Below, piece after piece: positions 21,185 to 32,230 of a stretch of DNA of 64,000 bases (within the stretch, counting starts at the first letter, position 1; each line of letters begins with the position of its first letter). Origin of the DNA: Piliocolobus tephrosceles (Eukaryota; Chordata; Mammalia; Primates; Cercopithecidae); NCBI RefSeq assembly GCF_002776525.5, contig NC_045434.1, positions 196,072,373 through 196,136,372 on the forward strand, written 5' to 3'. Made by a program: the position numbers and the translations under genes. The notes under the pieces are model-generated. The model did no database searches. It saw nothing but the letters and a program-made list of their open reading frames with translations, and had not been told where the DNA came from.

Positions 21185-21690
21185 GTCAGACAAACCTGAG
21201 ACTAGAATCCCACCTCTGCCTCTGCTAAGTGACTAGAGCAACTGGTTTTTACCACTCCAAGCCTCAGTTTTGTCATCTGTAAATGGAATAATAACACAAA
21301 GCACGTTGCAAGGATTATTTGATACTTCATTTTTATTTGTATTTTTTTGAGACAGAGTCTTGCTCTGTCTCCCAGGCTGGAGTGCAGTAGCCTGATCTCA
21401 GCTCACTACAATGTCCGCCTCCTGGGTTCAAGTGATTCTCCTGCCTCAGCCTCCCAAGTAGCTAGGACTACAGGCATCCGCCACCACTCCCGGCTAATTT
21501 TTGTATTTTTTTTTTAGTAGAGATGGGGTTTTGCCATATTGGCCAGGCTGGTCTCGAACTCCTGACCTTGTAGTCTGCCCGCCTTGGCCTCCCAAAGTGC
21601 TGGGATTACAGGCGTGAGCCACCGCGCCCGACTTGATACTTTAAATGTAAAGCATACTTAGTACAGTTCCTGACATGTAGAGCCCAAGGT
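21185..21690 (+). mobile_element. MIR SINE split by an Alu
   Basis: CCCACCTCTGCCTCTGCTAA, CAAGCCTCAGTTTTGTCATC and GCAAGGATTATTTGATACTT before the Alu; AAGCATACTTAGTACAGTTC after it. Confidence 0.8.
21330..21635 (-). mobile_element. AluS in a MIR
   Basis: Target duplication TTGATACTT. Confidence 0.95.
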
Positions 21691-22364
21691 TATCAGAATA
21701 AAGTTTTATTGGGAGGAAAGGGGAAGAAAATGTGACCGTGTTAGTGTTTGTGATATAGATTCTGCCATGTGGAGATAGTGACATTATACAAAGGAAATGC
21801 CGTCCTCCTATCTTAGGTGATCACTAAAGGGCCTAACTAAAGCTTAGAATTTCCATAACTTGTGGGAGAATGCCTGCTGAAATGGAATGGCAAGTGTCCT
21901 TGCTTCAAATGCAAGGTAAATGATTTCCCTTCTTTCTCCTTTGGTTCTGTTTTTCTCTTCATGCTTTAATCATTTTGACACCAAGCTGTACAAAAGTAAT
22001 TTGAAATTAACATGTCTGACACTTGGTAGCTAGCAGAACCTGATTCTGAACCCTGCCCCCTCTCCAGGGCAGCTAGAAGTCATCTTTCATTGGTTACTGG
22101 TCCTGCAGCAGCTGATGAAGGGCCCAGGAAAATACATCCAACAATTAATTTGCTAATTTAGTTTTCTGTTTAATCTGAAACCAGAAAATCCTCAATCGCC
22201 CGGAAGCTTGGCTTTCTGGCTTGAGCATTGACTTCTGAAACTTCTTGTTTAGTGAGCAAAGAAATAGAAGAGAAAGGGAAAAAGCCTAACTACTTAGGTA
22301 CATATCATTACCCCCTGTGCCCGTGTATCTTCAAAATGTTTTTCTGTAGGATCGTAGTTCACAA
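21691..22364. other. Non-Alu interval, unassigned
   Basis: Apparently unique sequence. No gene or repeat recognised. Confidence 0.4.
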
Positions 22365-23004
22365 TTTCTTTTTCTTCTTCTTTTTCTTTCTTTTTTTTTT
22401 TTTGGTTAGAGACAGGGTCTGTGTTTCCCAGGCTGGAGTGTGGTGGTGCAGTCACAGCTCACTGCAGCCTCAATCTCCCAGGCTCAGACAATCCTCCCAC
22501 TTCAGCTCCTTGAGTAGCTGGGACCACAGGTGCGCACCACAATGCCAGGATAATGTAAAAATTATTTGTAGGCTGCGTGCGGTGACTCGTGCCTGTAATC
22601 CCAGCACTTTGGGAGGCCGAGGCGGGCGGATCACCTGAGGTGGGGAGTTCAAGACCAGCCTGACCAACATGGAGAAACCTCGTGTCTGCTAAAAATACAA
22701 AATTAGCCAGGTATGGTGGCGCATGCCTGTAATCCCAGCTACTTGGGAGGCTAAGGCAGGAGAACTGCTTGAACCCGGGAGGTGGAAGTTGTGGTGAGCT
22801 GAGATTGCATCATTGCACTCCAGCCTGGGCAACAACGGCGAAACTCTGTCTCAAAAATAGTAATAAATAAAAAATTAAATTATTTGTAGAGATGGGGTCT
22901 CCCTGTGTTGCCTAGGCTGGTCTTGAACTCCTAGACTCAAGTGAGCCTCCTGCCTTGGTCTCCCAAAGTGCTGAGATTACAGGTGTAAGCCACTGTGCCC
23001 AGCC
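22365..23004 (-). mobile_element. AluJ interrupted by an AluS on the other strand
   Basis: AluJ is 22365-22570 plus 22878-23004. The plus-strand AluS is 22571-22870 and duplicated AAATTATTTGTAG. The two strands make a large inverted repeat. Confidence 0.9.
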
Positions 23005-23156
23005 TTTTTTGGGGGGGTCAGGGGAGATCGGGGGGTGTGAGGTACAGGGTCTTGCTCTATTGCCCAAGCTGGTCTCAAAGACTTGGCCTCAAGTGATCCT
23101 CCTGCCTTGGTCTCCCAAAGTGCTGGGATTATAGGGGTGAGGTACTGTGCCCAGCC
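23005..23156 (-). mobile_element. Alu left-arm fragment
   Basis: Single arm ending ACTGTGCCCAGCC; begins with a G-rich stretch. Confidence 0.8.
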
Positions 23157-23157
23157 C

Positions 23158-23480
23158 CACGAGTTATTTTACCAGGAGAATTGGAAGCAATACCTTCATA
23201 TTCAGTGTAGGTAAGTGCTTTGTGAGCTATGGGGAATTTCCAGACCAATATATGTTTAAGATTTAGAAAACTACTTTAGGGTTTTGGGCAGACCCAGATA
23301 AGTTTCTAACATTTAAAGTATTGCTCTAAGTTGTGAAGCAGCTTTTTCACTTCCCTAGAAACTTTTCCACTGATTTCAATAGGAAGGGGCAAAGGAGATT
23401 TGTATCAGAGATTGAAGAGGTTTGTATTTGAGACTTGGCCCAGAAGACAGACAACAGTTATCCTATGACAGGTCCCTCTG
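23158..23480. other. Non-Alu interval, unassigned
   Basis: Apparently unique sequence leading into the 113-bp duplication. Confidence 0.4.
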
Positions 23481-23703
23481 ATAAGTTTTCCCTTACTGTC
23501 TTACTGGAGAGTACCTCAATTATTAAGAGGAAAAAGGGGGTAGACCTTTTTTTTTTTTTTTTTTTTTTAGAGATGGGGTCTTACTCTGTCAGCATAAGTT
23601 TTCCCTTACTGTCTTACTGGAGAGTACCTCAATTATTAAGAGGAAAAAGGGGGTAGACCTTTTTTTTTTTTTTTTTTTTAGAGATGGGGTCTTACTCTGT
23701 CAC
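23481..23703 (+). repeat. 113-bp tandem duplication spanning an Alu boundary
   Basis: ATAAGTTTTCCCTTACTGTC starts at 23481 and again at 23594. Each unit holds about 66 bp of unique DNA, a T-run (22 and 20 T) and about 24 bp of an antisense Alu 3' end (AGAGATGGGGTCTTACTCTG). Only the second unit continues into the rest of the Alu. Apart from the T-run the copies look identical. Confidence 0.95.
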
Positions 23704-23964
23704 CCATGCTGGAGTGCAGTGTCACAATCTCAGCCCACTGCAACCTTCGCCTCCTGGGTTCAAGTGATTCTCCTGCCTCAGCTTCCCAAGTAGCTGGGAC
23801 TACAGATATGTGCTACTACGTCCAGCTAATTTTTGTATTTTTAGTAGAGATGGGGTTTCACTATATGTTGGCCAGACTGGTCTCAAACTCCTGACCTCAG
23901 GTGATCCACCCTCCTCAGCCTCCCAAAGTGCTGGGATTACAGGTGTGAGCCACCGTGCTTGGCC
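23660..23964 (-). mobile_element. AluS whose 3' end is in the 113-bp duplication
   Basis: The first 40 or so bases are repeated at 23547-23590. Confidence 0.94.
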
Positions 23965-23975
23965 CGCTTAACTCT

Positions 23976-24309
23976 TTCTTTCTTTCTTTCCCTTTCTTTT
24001 CTTTCCTTTCTTTCTTTCTTTTTGTTGAGATGGAGTCTCATTCTGTCACCCAGGCTGGAGTGCAATGGCATGATCTCGGTTCACTGCAACCTCCACCTCC
24101 CGGGTTCAAGCGATTCTTCTGCCTCAGCCTCCTGAGTAGCTGGGATTACAGGCATGCACCAGCACACCTGGCTAGTTTTTGTACTTTTAGTAGAGATGGG
24201 GTTTCGCCATGTTGACCAGACTGGTCTTGAACTCCTGACCTCGAGCAATCCACCTGCCTCGGCCTCCCAAAGTGCTGGGATTATAGGCATGAGCCACTGC
24301 GCCTGGCTG
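23976..24309 (-). mobile_element. AluS with (TTTC)n tail
   Basis: Target duplication CTTAACTCTT. Confidence 0.95.
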
Positions 24310-24311
24310 GT

Positions 24312-24720
24312 CCACTTAACTCTTAAGTGTGTACCAAAACCCATGCCCTTTCTACCACTCAGAATGTATTTTACTCGGTTGGTGATTTGATTTTCCTATA
24401 TTCCCATCTCAGTCACATTAAGCTTTTTTGCCTGACTTCCAAGACCTTGTATATTCTATCCCAACCCTACTTATCAATCACTGTTTCTAACTCTTCATCA
24501 AAGTATATATTCTAATTTGGCAAAACTCAGTGTCCTGAGAACATGCCCCTATGTTCCTGCCTCCGAACCTTTGTTCATTTCCCTACTGATTTTCCTCCAC
24601 ATGCTTCTCTCTCCTTTATTCAAATCCTATCTGAACCTTGAGGCCCACCAGGGTCTTATTTCCTCAACTCAGTCTTTCCCACCACTAATTTCTCCCTTCC
24701 TGTCTACATATCAGTAGCAT
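24312..24720 (+). mobile_element. L2-like LINE relic
   Basis: CCTTGTATATTCTATCCCAA, CCTATGTTCCTGCCTCCGAA and ATCTGAACCTTGAGGCCCAC match the order of words in L2 3' sequence but are very diverged. ORFs here are chance. Confidence 0.5.
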
Positions 24721-24886
24721 TATATAATGTACCAAATTGTTGACCACTCTAGTGAAAATTATATTCAGTTATTTCATATCTCAGGTCTAACTTTCCAAAT
24801 AAACTATATAAAGTCCCTAGAGTCAGGTATTTCTTGGGTATCCCTCGCAGTGATTCCTCGCTGGCCATTCATGATAATCACTGGAT

Positions 24887-24980
24887 GCTTATTTAAAAAA
24901 TAAATGGATGCTTATTTAAAAAATAAATGCTTATTTAAAAAATAATTTTGTAATGCCTGGGGTGCTTATTTAAAAAATAA
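24887..24980 (+). repeat. Four copies of GCTTATTTAAAAAATAA in the MER5-like element
   Basis: Identical 17-mers start at 24887, 24910, 24929 and 24964, spaced 23, 19 and 35 bp. Each is itself nearly palindromic (TTATTT/AAATAA). Confidence 0.9.
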
Positions 24981-25033
24981 ATGATCAGGTTGTATCCTCC
25001 CAGAGATTTTGTTTTGTTAGAACTAAGATGGGT

Positions 25034-25333
25034 TGGCCGGGCGCGGTGGCTCAAGCCTGTAATCCCAGCACTTTGGGAGGCCGAGACGGGCGGATCACGA
25101 GGTCAGGAGATCGAGACCATCCTGGCTAACACGGTGATACCCCGTCTCTACTAAAAACACAAAAAACTAGCCGGGCGAGGTGGCGGGCGCCTGTAGTCCC
25201 AGCAACTCGGGAGGCTGAGGTAGGAGAATGGCGTATTCCCGGGAGGCGGAGCTTGCAGTGAGCTGAGGTCCGGCCACTGCACTCCAGCCTGGGCGACAGA
25301 GCAAGACTCCGTCTCAAAAAAAAAAAAAAAAAA
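25034..25333 (+). mobile_element. AluY, Old World monkey type
   Basis: Target duplication AGAACTAAGATGGG. Interrupts the MER5-like element. Confidence 0.97.
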
Positions 25334-25430
25334 GAACTAAGATGGGCTAAGGCATCTGTATTTTTTGCATGCACTCAGGTACCTAACTAATCCCCTGATA
25401 GGAGTTGGGGAATCACTGCTCATAGCACTT

Positions 25431-26294
25431 GCCATAGAAGACACTCAACTTGAGTACAAACATTTGGGTGTAAACTACATATACAGTATATACTTATTTA
25501 TACTACATGGTGACCTCATAGGTGGGCACTCTACAAGTAAGTCTACACTTTAGGGCACAAGTTGGAAGGCAGATAATCTGATTCACTCTCTGTGGCACCG
25601 GTTTGGTCTGTTGGAAACGGAAACAGAATCTCCTCTACGTCTGTGATCTCTTGGTAATTACAATTGCAGAGTAGAAGAGGTTGATAGTTGTAGCTAATTA
25701 AAAACAGTTTCCTATTCTCAATCAATTGCAGTCTATAGCATTTGTTTGTGGAGTGATATTTAGGGGGAAGGAGACTTTGGTGTGGGGAAAAAGCTGGTCA
25801 AATTCTGCCCCAGGCATTACAAAATTAGTAAAATGAATCTTCCTGCCCACTCCTCACCTCATATCCTAAATCCAGCTCAAGTGTTAAATGAAGAAGGATT
25901 AAGCTGTGATTCCCCTCCTGGGGTACTTGTGTTATAGAGGGAATCCTCTGAAAGTGAGAAGAGAGGATTATCTTAATGACCCCCAATCTTACTTGACAGG
26001 CAGACTGCCCAGAGCCCGAGATTTGGGAGAGCATTCTCTTACAAGATGACCCCCTGGACACCACTCTGCTTCTTCCTGTAGTTTACAATTCTAAGTAAAA
26101 TAAACAGTGACTTAAAAAGTTTCCATTATTCTCAGAGCTGAGCAATTTAGATGTGGACATGCTGGTCTGCTATGGGTATTGTTAGAAGAAACATTTGAGT
26201 TGCAAAGTCCCATCACTGTTTTGCTGAAATGCCATATTGTGGATTTTCCATATTCTCACACTATTAGATTCAAAGAGAAAACTCATGAGTGTTC
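25431..26294. other. Non-Alu interval, unassigned
   Basis: Apparently unique. ORFs of 60-79 codons have no recognisable product. It sits between the MER5-like element and an L2. Confidence 0.4.
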
Positions 26295-26610
26295 TTTATA
26301 TTCCTTCAGCAAATATTGAGTGCCTATTATGTCTCAAGTATTGTCCTATATGCTAGGGATAAAACAATGAACAAAATTCATGGAGGTTACATTATGGGAG
26401 AGGTGGCGAAGGGGTGATGAGAGAGATATAGAAACAAAATAATGATAGATGTTAAATGATAAGTGCTGTGGAGAAAAAATAAGCAGAGAATGGGAAATGA
26501 GTGTTGGGGGAAGGTTTAAATTTTAAACTGAATGGGCAGGGAAGATCTCACTGAGAAGGTGACACTATAGTAAAGACTTAAAGAAGGTGAGGAAGCAAAC
26601 AAACTACGCA
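26295..26610 (-). mobile_element. L2 LINE
   Basis: On the plus strand: TTCAGCAAATATTGAGTGCC, TAGGGATAAAACAATGAACA, GGCAGGGAAGATCTCACTGA, GAAGGTGACACTATAG; this is the reverse complement of the L2 3' end. Confidence 0.8.
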
Positions 26611-26810
26611 CATATCTGGGAAAATAAAATTCCTAACTGGTTTAATACTTCTCAGATCCTAGGTTAAGACTTTTAATTTGTTAATTTGAACCTAATTCTA
26701 GCACCATTGCTAAATGCATAATTTCCCCTTTGAAAGCTACTCACTCAGTCATCAAAAATGTAAAGTCCCATAAGTCTTAGTTGAGAATTTCATATTAAAA
26801 AGTAAATTTT

Positions 26811-27301
26811 GGCCGGGCACAGTGGCTCACGCCTGTAATCCCAGCACTTTGGGAGGCCGAGGCGGGCAGATCACCTGAGGTCAGGAGGTCGAGACCAGCC
26901 TGACCAATATGGTGAAACCACGACTCTACTAAAAATACAAAAAAATTAATAACAAATTTTCTTTTATTCAAGATGGAGTCTCACTCTGTAGTCCAAGCTG
27001 AAGTGCAGTGGCGCGATCTCGGCTCACCACAACATCCGCCTCTGAGGCTCAAGCGATTCTCGTGCCTCAGCCTCCTGAGTAGCTGGGACTACAGGCATGT
27101 GTCACCATTCCCAGCTAATTTTTTATATTTTAGTAGAGACAGGGTTTCACCATGTTGCCCAGGCTAGTTTTTTTGTATTTTTTAGTAGAGACGGAGTTTC
27201 ACCATGTTAGCCAGGATGGTCTCCATCTCCTGACCTTGTGATCCGCCCATCTCGGCCTCCCAAAGTGCTGGGATTACAGGCTTGAGCCACCGCGCCCGGC
27301 C
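26811..27301. mobile_element. Mosaic of three partial Alus in inverted order
   Basis: 26811-26946 is the left arm of a plus Alu. 26957-27166 is a minus Alu lacking its 5' part. 27167-27301 is the 5' part of a minus AluY. The outer ends are head GGCC facing head. Confidence 0.88.
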
Positions 27302-27378
27302 TCAGCTATTTGTTTTTTAAAAATGAAAAAGTTTCTCTAATGCGGTTGTTAGAATGACAACGTGAAATATGCACGACT

Positions 27379-27690
27379 AGGCTGGGCACGGTGGCTCACA
27401 CCTGTAATCCCAGCACTTTGGGAGGCCGAGGTGGGCGGATCACCAGGTCAGGAGATCGAGACCATCCTGGCTAACATGGCGAAACCCCGTCTCTACTAAA
27501 AATACATTAAAAAAATTAGCCGGACATGGTGGCGGGTGCCTGTAGTCCCAGCTACTCAGGAGGCTGAGGCGGGAGGATGGCATGAACCCAGGAGGCGGAG
27601 CTTGCAGTGAGCCCAGATCGTGCCACTGCACTCCAGCCTGGGCAACAGAGCAAGACTCTGTCTCAAAAAAAAAAAAAGAAAAGAAAAGAA
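27379..27690 (+). mobile_element. AluS/Y with (GAAAA)n tail
   Basis: Target duplication GAAATATGCACGACT. Confidence 0.96.
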
Positions 27691-27811
27691 ATATGCACGA
27701 CTGGTATTATGCTCAGTTTATATACGAGGATGCTATATCTCAGAGAGATTTTCTTGCCTCAGGTCACACAGCTGAAAAAGGTGGTTGAGCCAAGTGTTAA
27801 AACTCAGGTTT

Positions 27812-28117
27812 TTGGCCCGGCGCGGTGGCTCAAGCCTGTAATCCCAGCACTTGGGGAGGCCAAGATGGTCGGATCACGAGGTCAGGAGATCGTAGACCAT
27901 CGTGGCTAACACGGTGAAACCCCGTCTCTACCAAAAAATACAAAAAACTAGCTGGGCGAGGTGGCGGGAGCCTGTAGTCCCGCTATTCGGGAGGCTGAGG
28001 CAGGAGAATGGCATAAACCCGGGAGGCGGAGCTTGCAGTGAACTGAGATCCGGCCACTGCACTCCAGCCTGGGCGACAGAGCAAGACTCCGTCTAAAAAA
28101 AAAAAAAAAAAAAAAAC
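27812..28117 (+). mobile_element. AluY, Old World monkey type
   Basis: Target AACTCAGGTTTTT / AACCCAGGTTTTT. Confidence 0.96.
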
Positions 28118-28550
28118 CCAGGTTTTTTTACTTCAAATCCCATGTCTCTTCTATCATAATTGCCTTTTCAGTTGCCAAATTAGGAAAACAACTACACCAC
28201 AGTATTTACTTACAGAATTTAAGCCACCTCTAGATGCCCTATGAAACCACATCTGCCTTATATAAAAAAGAAATATCAACAGTGTATTGGAAAAGCTAGT
28301 TGTAAAGTTAAAACCAAAATGACAGACAGGTGGCACCAGTTTCTAAGGCATATGTCTTAAAGGCTGGAAGTCTAACTCACAACAGAAATATTAACCCTTT
28401 CTACCACTGGGCTCTGGTACAAGGAATGCTTTCCACCTTGGGCAGAGTAGATGTTGAGAAGCAGTACAATGTTCCATTTATCAGTGCCTGAACCAGAGGC
28501 AAAAGGAGATATAGATAAAGAACTGGTGCTTTTTTCTTTCTTAAATTTGG
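28118..28550. other. Non-Alu interval, unassigned
   Basis: Nothing recognised; AT-rich. Confidence 0.4.
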
Positions 28551-28552
28551 TG

Positions 28553-28844
28553 CTTTTTTTTTTTTAGACAGAGATTCGCTCTTATCACCCAAGCTGGAGT
28601 GCAATGGCAGGATCTCGGCTCACTGCAACCTCTGCCTCCTGGGTTCAAGTGATTCTCCTGCCTCAGTCTCCCGAGTAGATGGGATTACAGGCGTGCAACA
28701 CCACACCCGGGTAATTTTTGTATTTTTAGTAGAGATGGAGTTTCACCATGTTGGTCAGGCTGGTCTTGAACTCCTGACCTCTGGTGATCTGCCTGCCTCG
28801 GCCTCCCAAACTGCTGGGATTACAGGCGTGAGCCACAGTGCCTA
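28553..28844 (-). mobile_element. AluS
   Basis: Complete; ends CACAGTGCCTAGC. Confidence 0.95.
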
Positions 28845-28875
28845 GCTAGTGATAGTTCTTAAGATGGAAAGTTAT

Positions 28876-29171
28876 GGCCAGGCATGGTGCCTCACGCCTG
28901 TAATGCCAGCACTTTGGGAGGCTGTGGAGGGTGGATCCCCTGAGGTTAGGAGTACGAGACCAGGCTGACCAACATGGTGAAACCCTGTCTCTACTAAAAA
29001 TGCAAAAATTAGCTGGGCGTGGTGGCACACACCTATAATCTCACCTACTGGGAAGGCTGAGGCAGGAGAATCGTCTGAACTGGGAGGCGCAGGTTGCAGT
29101 GAGCCAAGATCCCGCCATTATACTCCAGCCTGGGCAACAAGAGCGAAACTCCCTCTAGAAAAAAAAAAAAA
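28876..29171 (+). mobile_element. AluS
   Basis: Target duplication AAGATGGAAAGTTA. Confidence 0.96.
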
Positions 29172-29191
29172 AGATGGAAAGTTACCAAATT

Positions 29192-29850
29192 CTGGCTGGG
29201 TGCTGTGGCTCATGCCTGTAATCCCAGCACTTTGCAGGGCCAAGGTGGGAGGATTGCTTGAGCCCAGGAATTCAACTGGGCAACATAAGGAGCCCCCCCC
29301 CGCCAGTCTCTACAATATATGTGTGTGTGTGTGTGTGTGTGTATTTTTTTTTGTTTTTGAGAGGAGTCTCTCTCTGTCTCTGAGGCTGGACTTCTGTGGC
29401 ATGATCTCGGCTCAATGCAGCGTCCACCTCTTGGGTTCAAGCGATTCTCCCGCCTTAGCCCCCAGAGTAGCGGGAACTATTGGCGCCAGCCGCCACGCCC
29501 AGCTAATTTTTTGTATTTTAAGTAGAGGTGGGGTTTCACCATGTTGGCCAGGTTGGTCTCAAACTCCTGGCCTCAAGTGATCCGCTTTCCTCGTCCTCCC
29601 AAAGTGCTGGGATTACAGGCGTGAACCACTGTGCCCAGCCTACATTTTTTTTTTTTTTTTAATTAGTTGAGTGTGGTGGCATGTGCCTATAGTCCCAGCA
29701 ATTCAGGAGGCTGAGGTGGGAGGATGGCTTGAACCTGGGAAGTCAAGGCTATAGTGAACTGTGACATGATCTCTGATCTCACTTCTGCACTTCAGGCTTA
29801 GTGATGGAGCAAGACCCTGTCAAAAAAAAAAAAAGAAAGAAAGAAAGAAA
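29192..29850 (+). mobile_element. AluJ split by a minus-strand Alu
   Basis: AluJ is 29192-29316 plus 29661-29850, with a purine-rich tail beyond. The minus Alu is 29343-29640. A (TG)n lies at the left junction. Confidence 0.9.
29317..29342 (+). repeat. (TG)n microsatellite
   Basis: ATATATGTGTGTGTGTG tract at the junction where a minus-strand Alu entered a plus-strand Alu. Confidence 0.9.
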
Positions 29851-29924
29851 GAGAGGGGAGGAGACGGGAGAGGAGGGGTTGGGTTGGGTTACCAGGTTCT
29901 ATCTGTTACCAGCCGAACACAAAA

Positions 29925-30065
29925 AGAAGCTCAATGTGACTGATAGGTTGGAGAGGTAGGTGAGGCCACTCCATACGGGACTTTCTTGGACCTCAGAGGA
30001 GTCTGTATTTTATTCTAAATACAGTGGGAAGCCATTAGAGAATGATAAGTTAACAAAGAGAGAAT
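29925..30065 (-). mobile_element. L2 LINE fragment
   Basis: TCTGTATTTTATTCTAAATA and GTGGGAAGCCATTAGAGAA are the antisense L2 pattern. Confidence 0.65.
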
Positions 30066-30084
30066 TGAGAAGATCCTAGAGCCA

Positions 30085-30190
30085 CAATATTTCAAAAGGT
30101 TTCATACTGATGAAAAAACTGATGCTCAGAGAGGTTCAGTGACTTGCCCAAGATTACACAATCCAGAAACCGTGGAATTGAGATTTAGTC
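30085..30190 (-). mobile_element. MIR SINE
   Basis: CAGAGAGGTTCAGTGACTTG and CCCAAGATTACACAATCC, the antisense MIR core. Confidence 0.8.
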
Positions 30191-30549
30191 TGTCACAGCT
30201 TCTGATTCAAGGACTCTGTTCTTTCCACCATTATCTAATAGTTGCCTGGGCCAAAAGCTTCACCATATTCTTGACTCCTGTCTATTTCTCTTATATTCCT
30301 CATCATATCCATCAGCAAATCCTGCCACCTCTACCTCCAAAATATGACCACTTGTCACCACCTGCACTGCTACCACCACCCTGACCCAAGCCACCATTAT
30401 TTCTTGCTTTGATTCCTGCAGTTGCCTCCTAACTGGTCTCCCTGCTTCAGCTCTTGCGCCCCCACCTTCTATTTTCCACACAGCAGCCATAATAATCCTT
30501 CAAAAACATAAATCATATTTACAACTCATGTACCCATAAATTTTTTTAG

Positions 30550-30838
30550 AGGCTGAGTGTGGTGGCCTATGCCTGTGACTCCAGTGTTTTGGGAGGCCAA
30601 GGCAGGAGGATCACTTGAGGCCAGGAGTTTGAGACCAGCCCGGGCAACATAGTGAAACCCAATATCTTCCAAAAAAATTAAAAATTAGCTGGGCATAGTG
30701 GTTCACACCTGTAGTCCTAGCTACTTAGGAGGCTGAGGCAGGAGGATCACTTGAGCCTAAGAGTTCAAGGCTGCAGTGAGCTATGACTGCGTCATTACAC
30801 TCCAGCCTGGGTGACCCTGTTGTAAAAAAATTAAATAA
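30550..30838 (+). mobile_element. AluJ in L2
   Basis: Diverged, with a TTGTAAAAAAATTAAATAAT tail. Confidence 0.93.
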
Positions 30839-30924
30839 TTTTATGTCATATCATAAAACATAAGTATTTCCCCTACTAAAAACCCTCCAGTGACTTCTCA
30901 TCTCACTCAGAATAAAAAACAGAG

Positions 30925-31234
30925 GTCGAGCACAATGGCTCACACCTGTAATCCCAGCACTTTGGGAGGCCAAGGCAGGCAGATCACTTGAGCCCAGGAG
31001 TTCAAGGCCAGCTTGGTCAACATGGTGAAACCCTGTCTATACTAAAAATATGAAAGTTAGCTGGGTGTGATGGTGCACACCTGTAATCCCAGCTACTCGG
31101 GAGGCTGAGGCAGGAGAATCGCCTGAACCTGGGAGGCGGAGGTTGTAATGAGCCGAGACTGTGCCACTGCACTCCAGCCAGCCTGGGCAAAAGAGCGAGA
31201 GTCTGTCTAAGACAAAACAAAACAAAATAAACAA
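30925..31234 (+). mobile_element. AluS in L2
   Basis: CAGCCAGCCTGGGC has a small duplication; tail AAAACAAAACAAAATAAAC. Confidence 0.95.
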
Positions 31235-31508
31235 CGACCCTACAATGATTTACAAGGCCTTACAAGTCTGCCCTCTCCACTCCCACTTTCCTGACCTCTC
31301 TTATATCTTTCCCTTGGCTTATTCTATTTAGTTACACTGGTCTCCTTCAACAAGGAAACTCCTGTGTCAGGACCTGTGCATTTGCTCTGCTGTCTGCTTG
31401 GCAGCTCCTCCCCCTCATGTTTGTATGGCTTGTTCTCCCTCTTCTTTTATGTCTCAGCTTAAATCACCTCATCAGTGAGTTTTTTCTGTCTACCTTTTGT
31501 AAACTAAA

Positions 31509-31542
31509 AAATTATGGTTTGGGTCTGCCCAAACCATAATTT
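31509..31542. repeat. Perfect 15-bp-arm hairpin inside L2
   Basis: AAATTATGGTTTGGG (31509-31523), loop TCTG, CCCAAACCATAATTT (31528-31542). Confidence 0.95.
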
Positions 31543-31930
31543 CTATCTCCCTTAACACTGCTTTATGATTCTCAATACCTCATTATCATTTAATACACTG
31601 TAGGTTTACTTATCTATTATTTTGATCCTTCCCATTAGAATGTAAGTTGCATGAGAATAAGAACTTTATATTATTTTCTGTTCTTAGAACAATGTTTTCA
31701 GTTCCAATAACACTGCCTGGCACATAGTAGGTGAATAGAGGCAGTTGACTAAAGAATAGGACCAATGTTTTCAATTACTGAATTAACAGAAAGACAAAGT
31801 CATTCTTCTGAGGATGGGAAAGCATGTTGTATACTAGGAAGTGGTATACAAAGTTTATTTATTCCAGTTGGTTCTTGGTTTCTAAGCCTTAAGATCCTCT
31901 TTGAAAACCTTTACTAAATAGAGTAGACTT

Positions 31931-32230
31931 GGCCGGGTGCAGTGGCTCAAGCCTGTAATCCCAGCACTTTGGGAGGCCGAGACGGGTGGATCACGAGGTC
32001 AGGAGATCGAGACCATACTGGCTAATATGGTGAAACCCCGTCTCTACTAAAAAATACAAAAAACTAGCCGGGCCCGGTGGCGGGCGCCTGTGGTCCCAGC
32101 TACTCGGGAGGCTGAGGCAGGAGAATGGCGTAAACCCGGGAGGCGGAGCTTGCAGTGTAGCTGAGATCCAGCCACTGCACTCCAGCCTGGGCGACAAAGC
32201 GAGACTCTGTCTCAAAAAAAAAAAAAAAAA
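31931..32230 (+). mobile_element. AluY, Old World monkey type
   Basis: Target duplication AATAGAGTAGACTT. Confidence 0.97.

Larger units (their letters stand above)
24840..25430 (+). mobile_element. hAT-Charlie element (MER5/MER20-like), split by an AluY
   Basis: The left end GCAGTGATTCCTCGCTGGCC and the right end GGAGTTGGGGAATCACTGCTC resemble the inverted termini of MER5-type elements, with ATGCCTGGG and CCCAGAGATTTTG in the interior. An AluY (25034-25333) interrupts it. The left half holds four copies of a 17-bp unit. Family name is from memory of consensus patterns. Confidence 0.55.
30195..31740 (+). mobile_element. L2 LINE, long copy split by two Alus
   Basis: Segments 30195-30545, 30840-30924 and 31235-31740 are collinear with L2: TTGCCTCCTAACTGGTCTCC, ACACAGCAGCCATAATAATC, AACCCTCCAGTGACTTCTCA, TGTCTCAGCTTAAATCACCT, and the terminal CACTGCCTGGCACATAGTAG. 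A perfect hairpin at 31509-31542 is foreign to the consensus. Confidence 0.85.
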
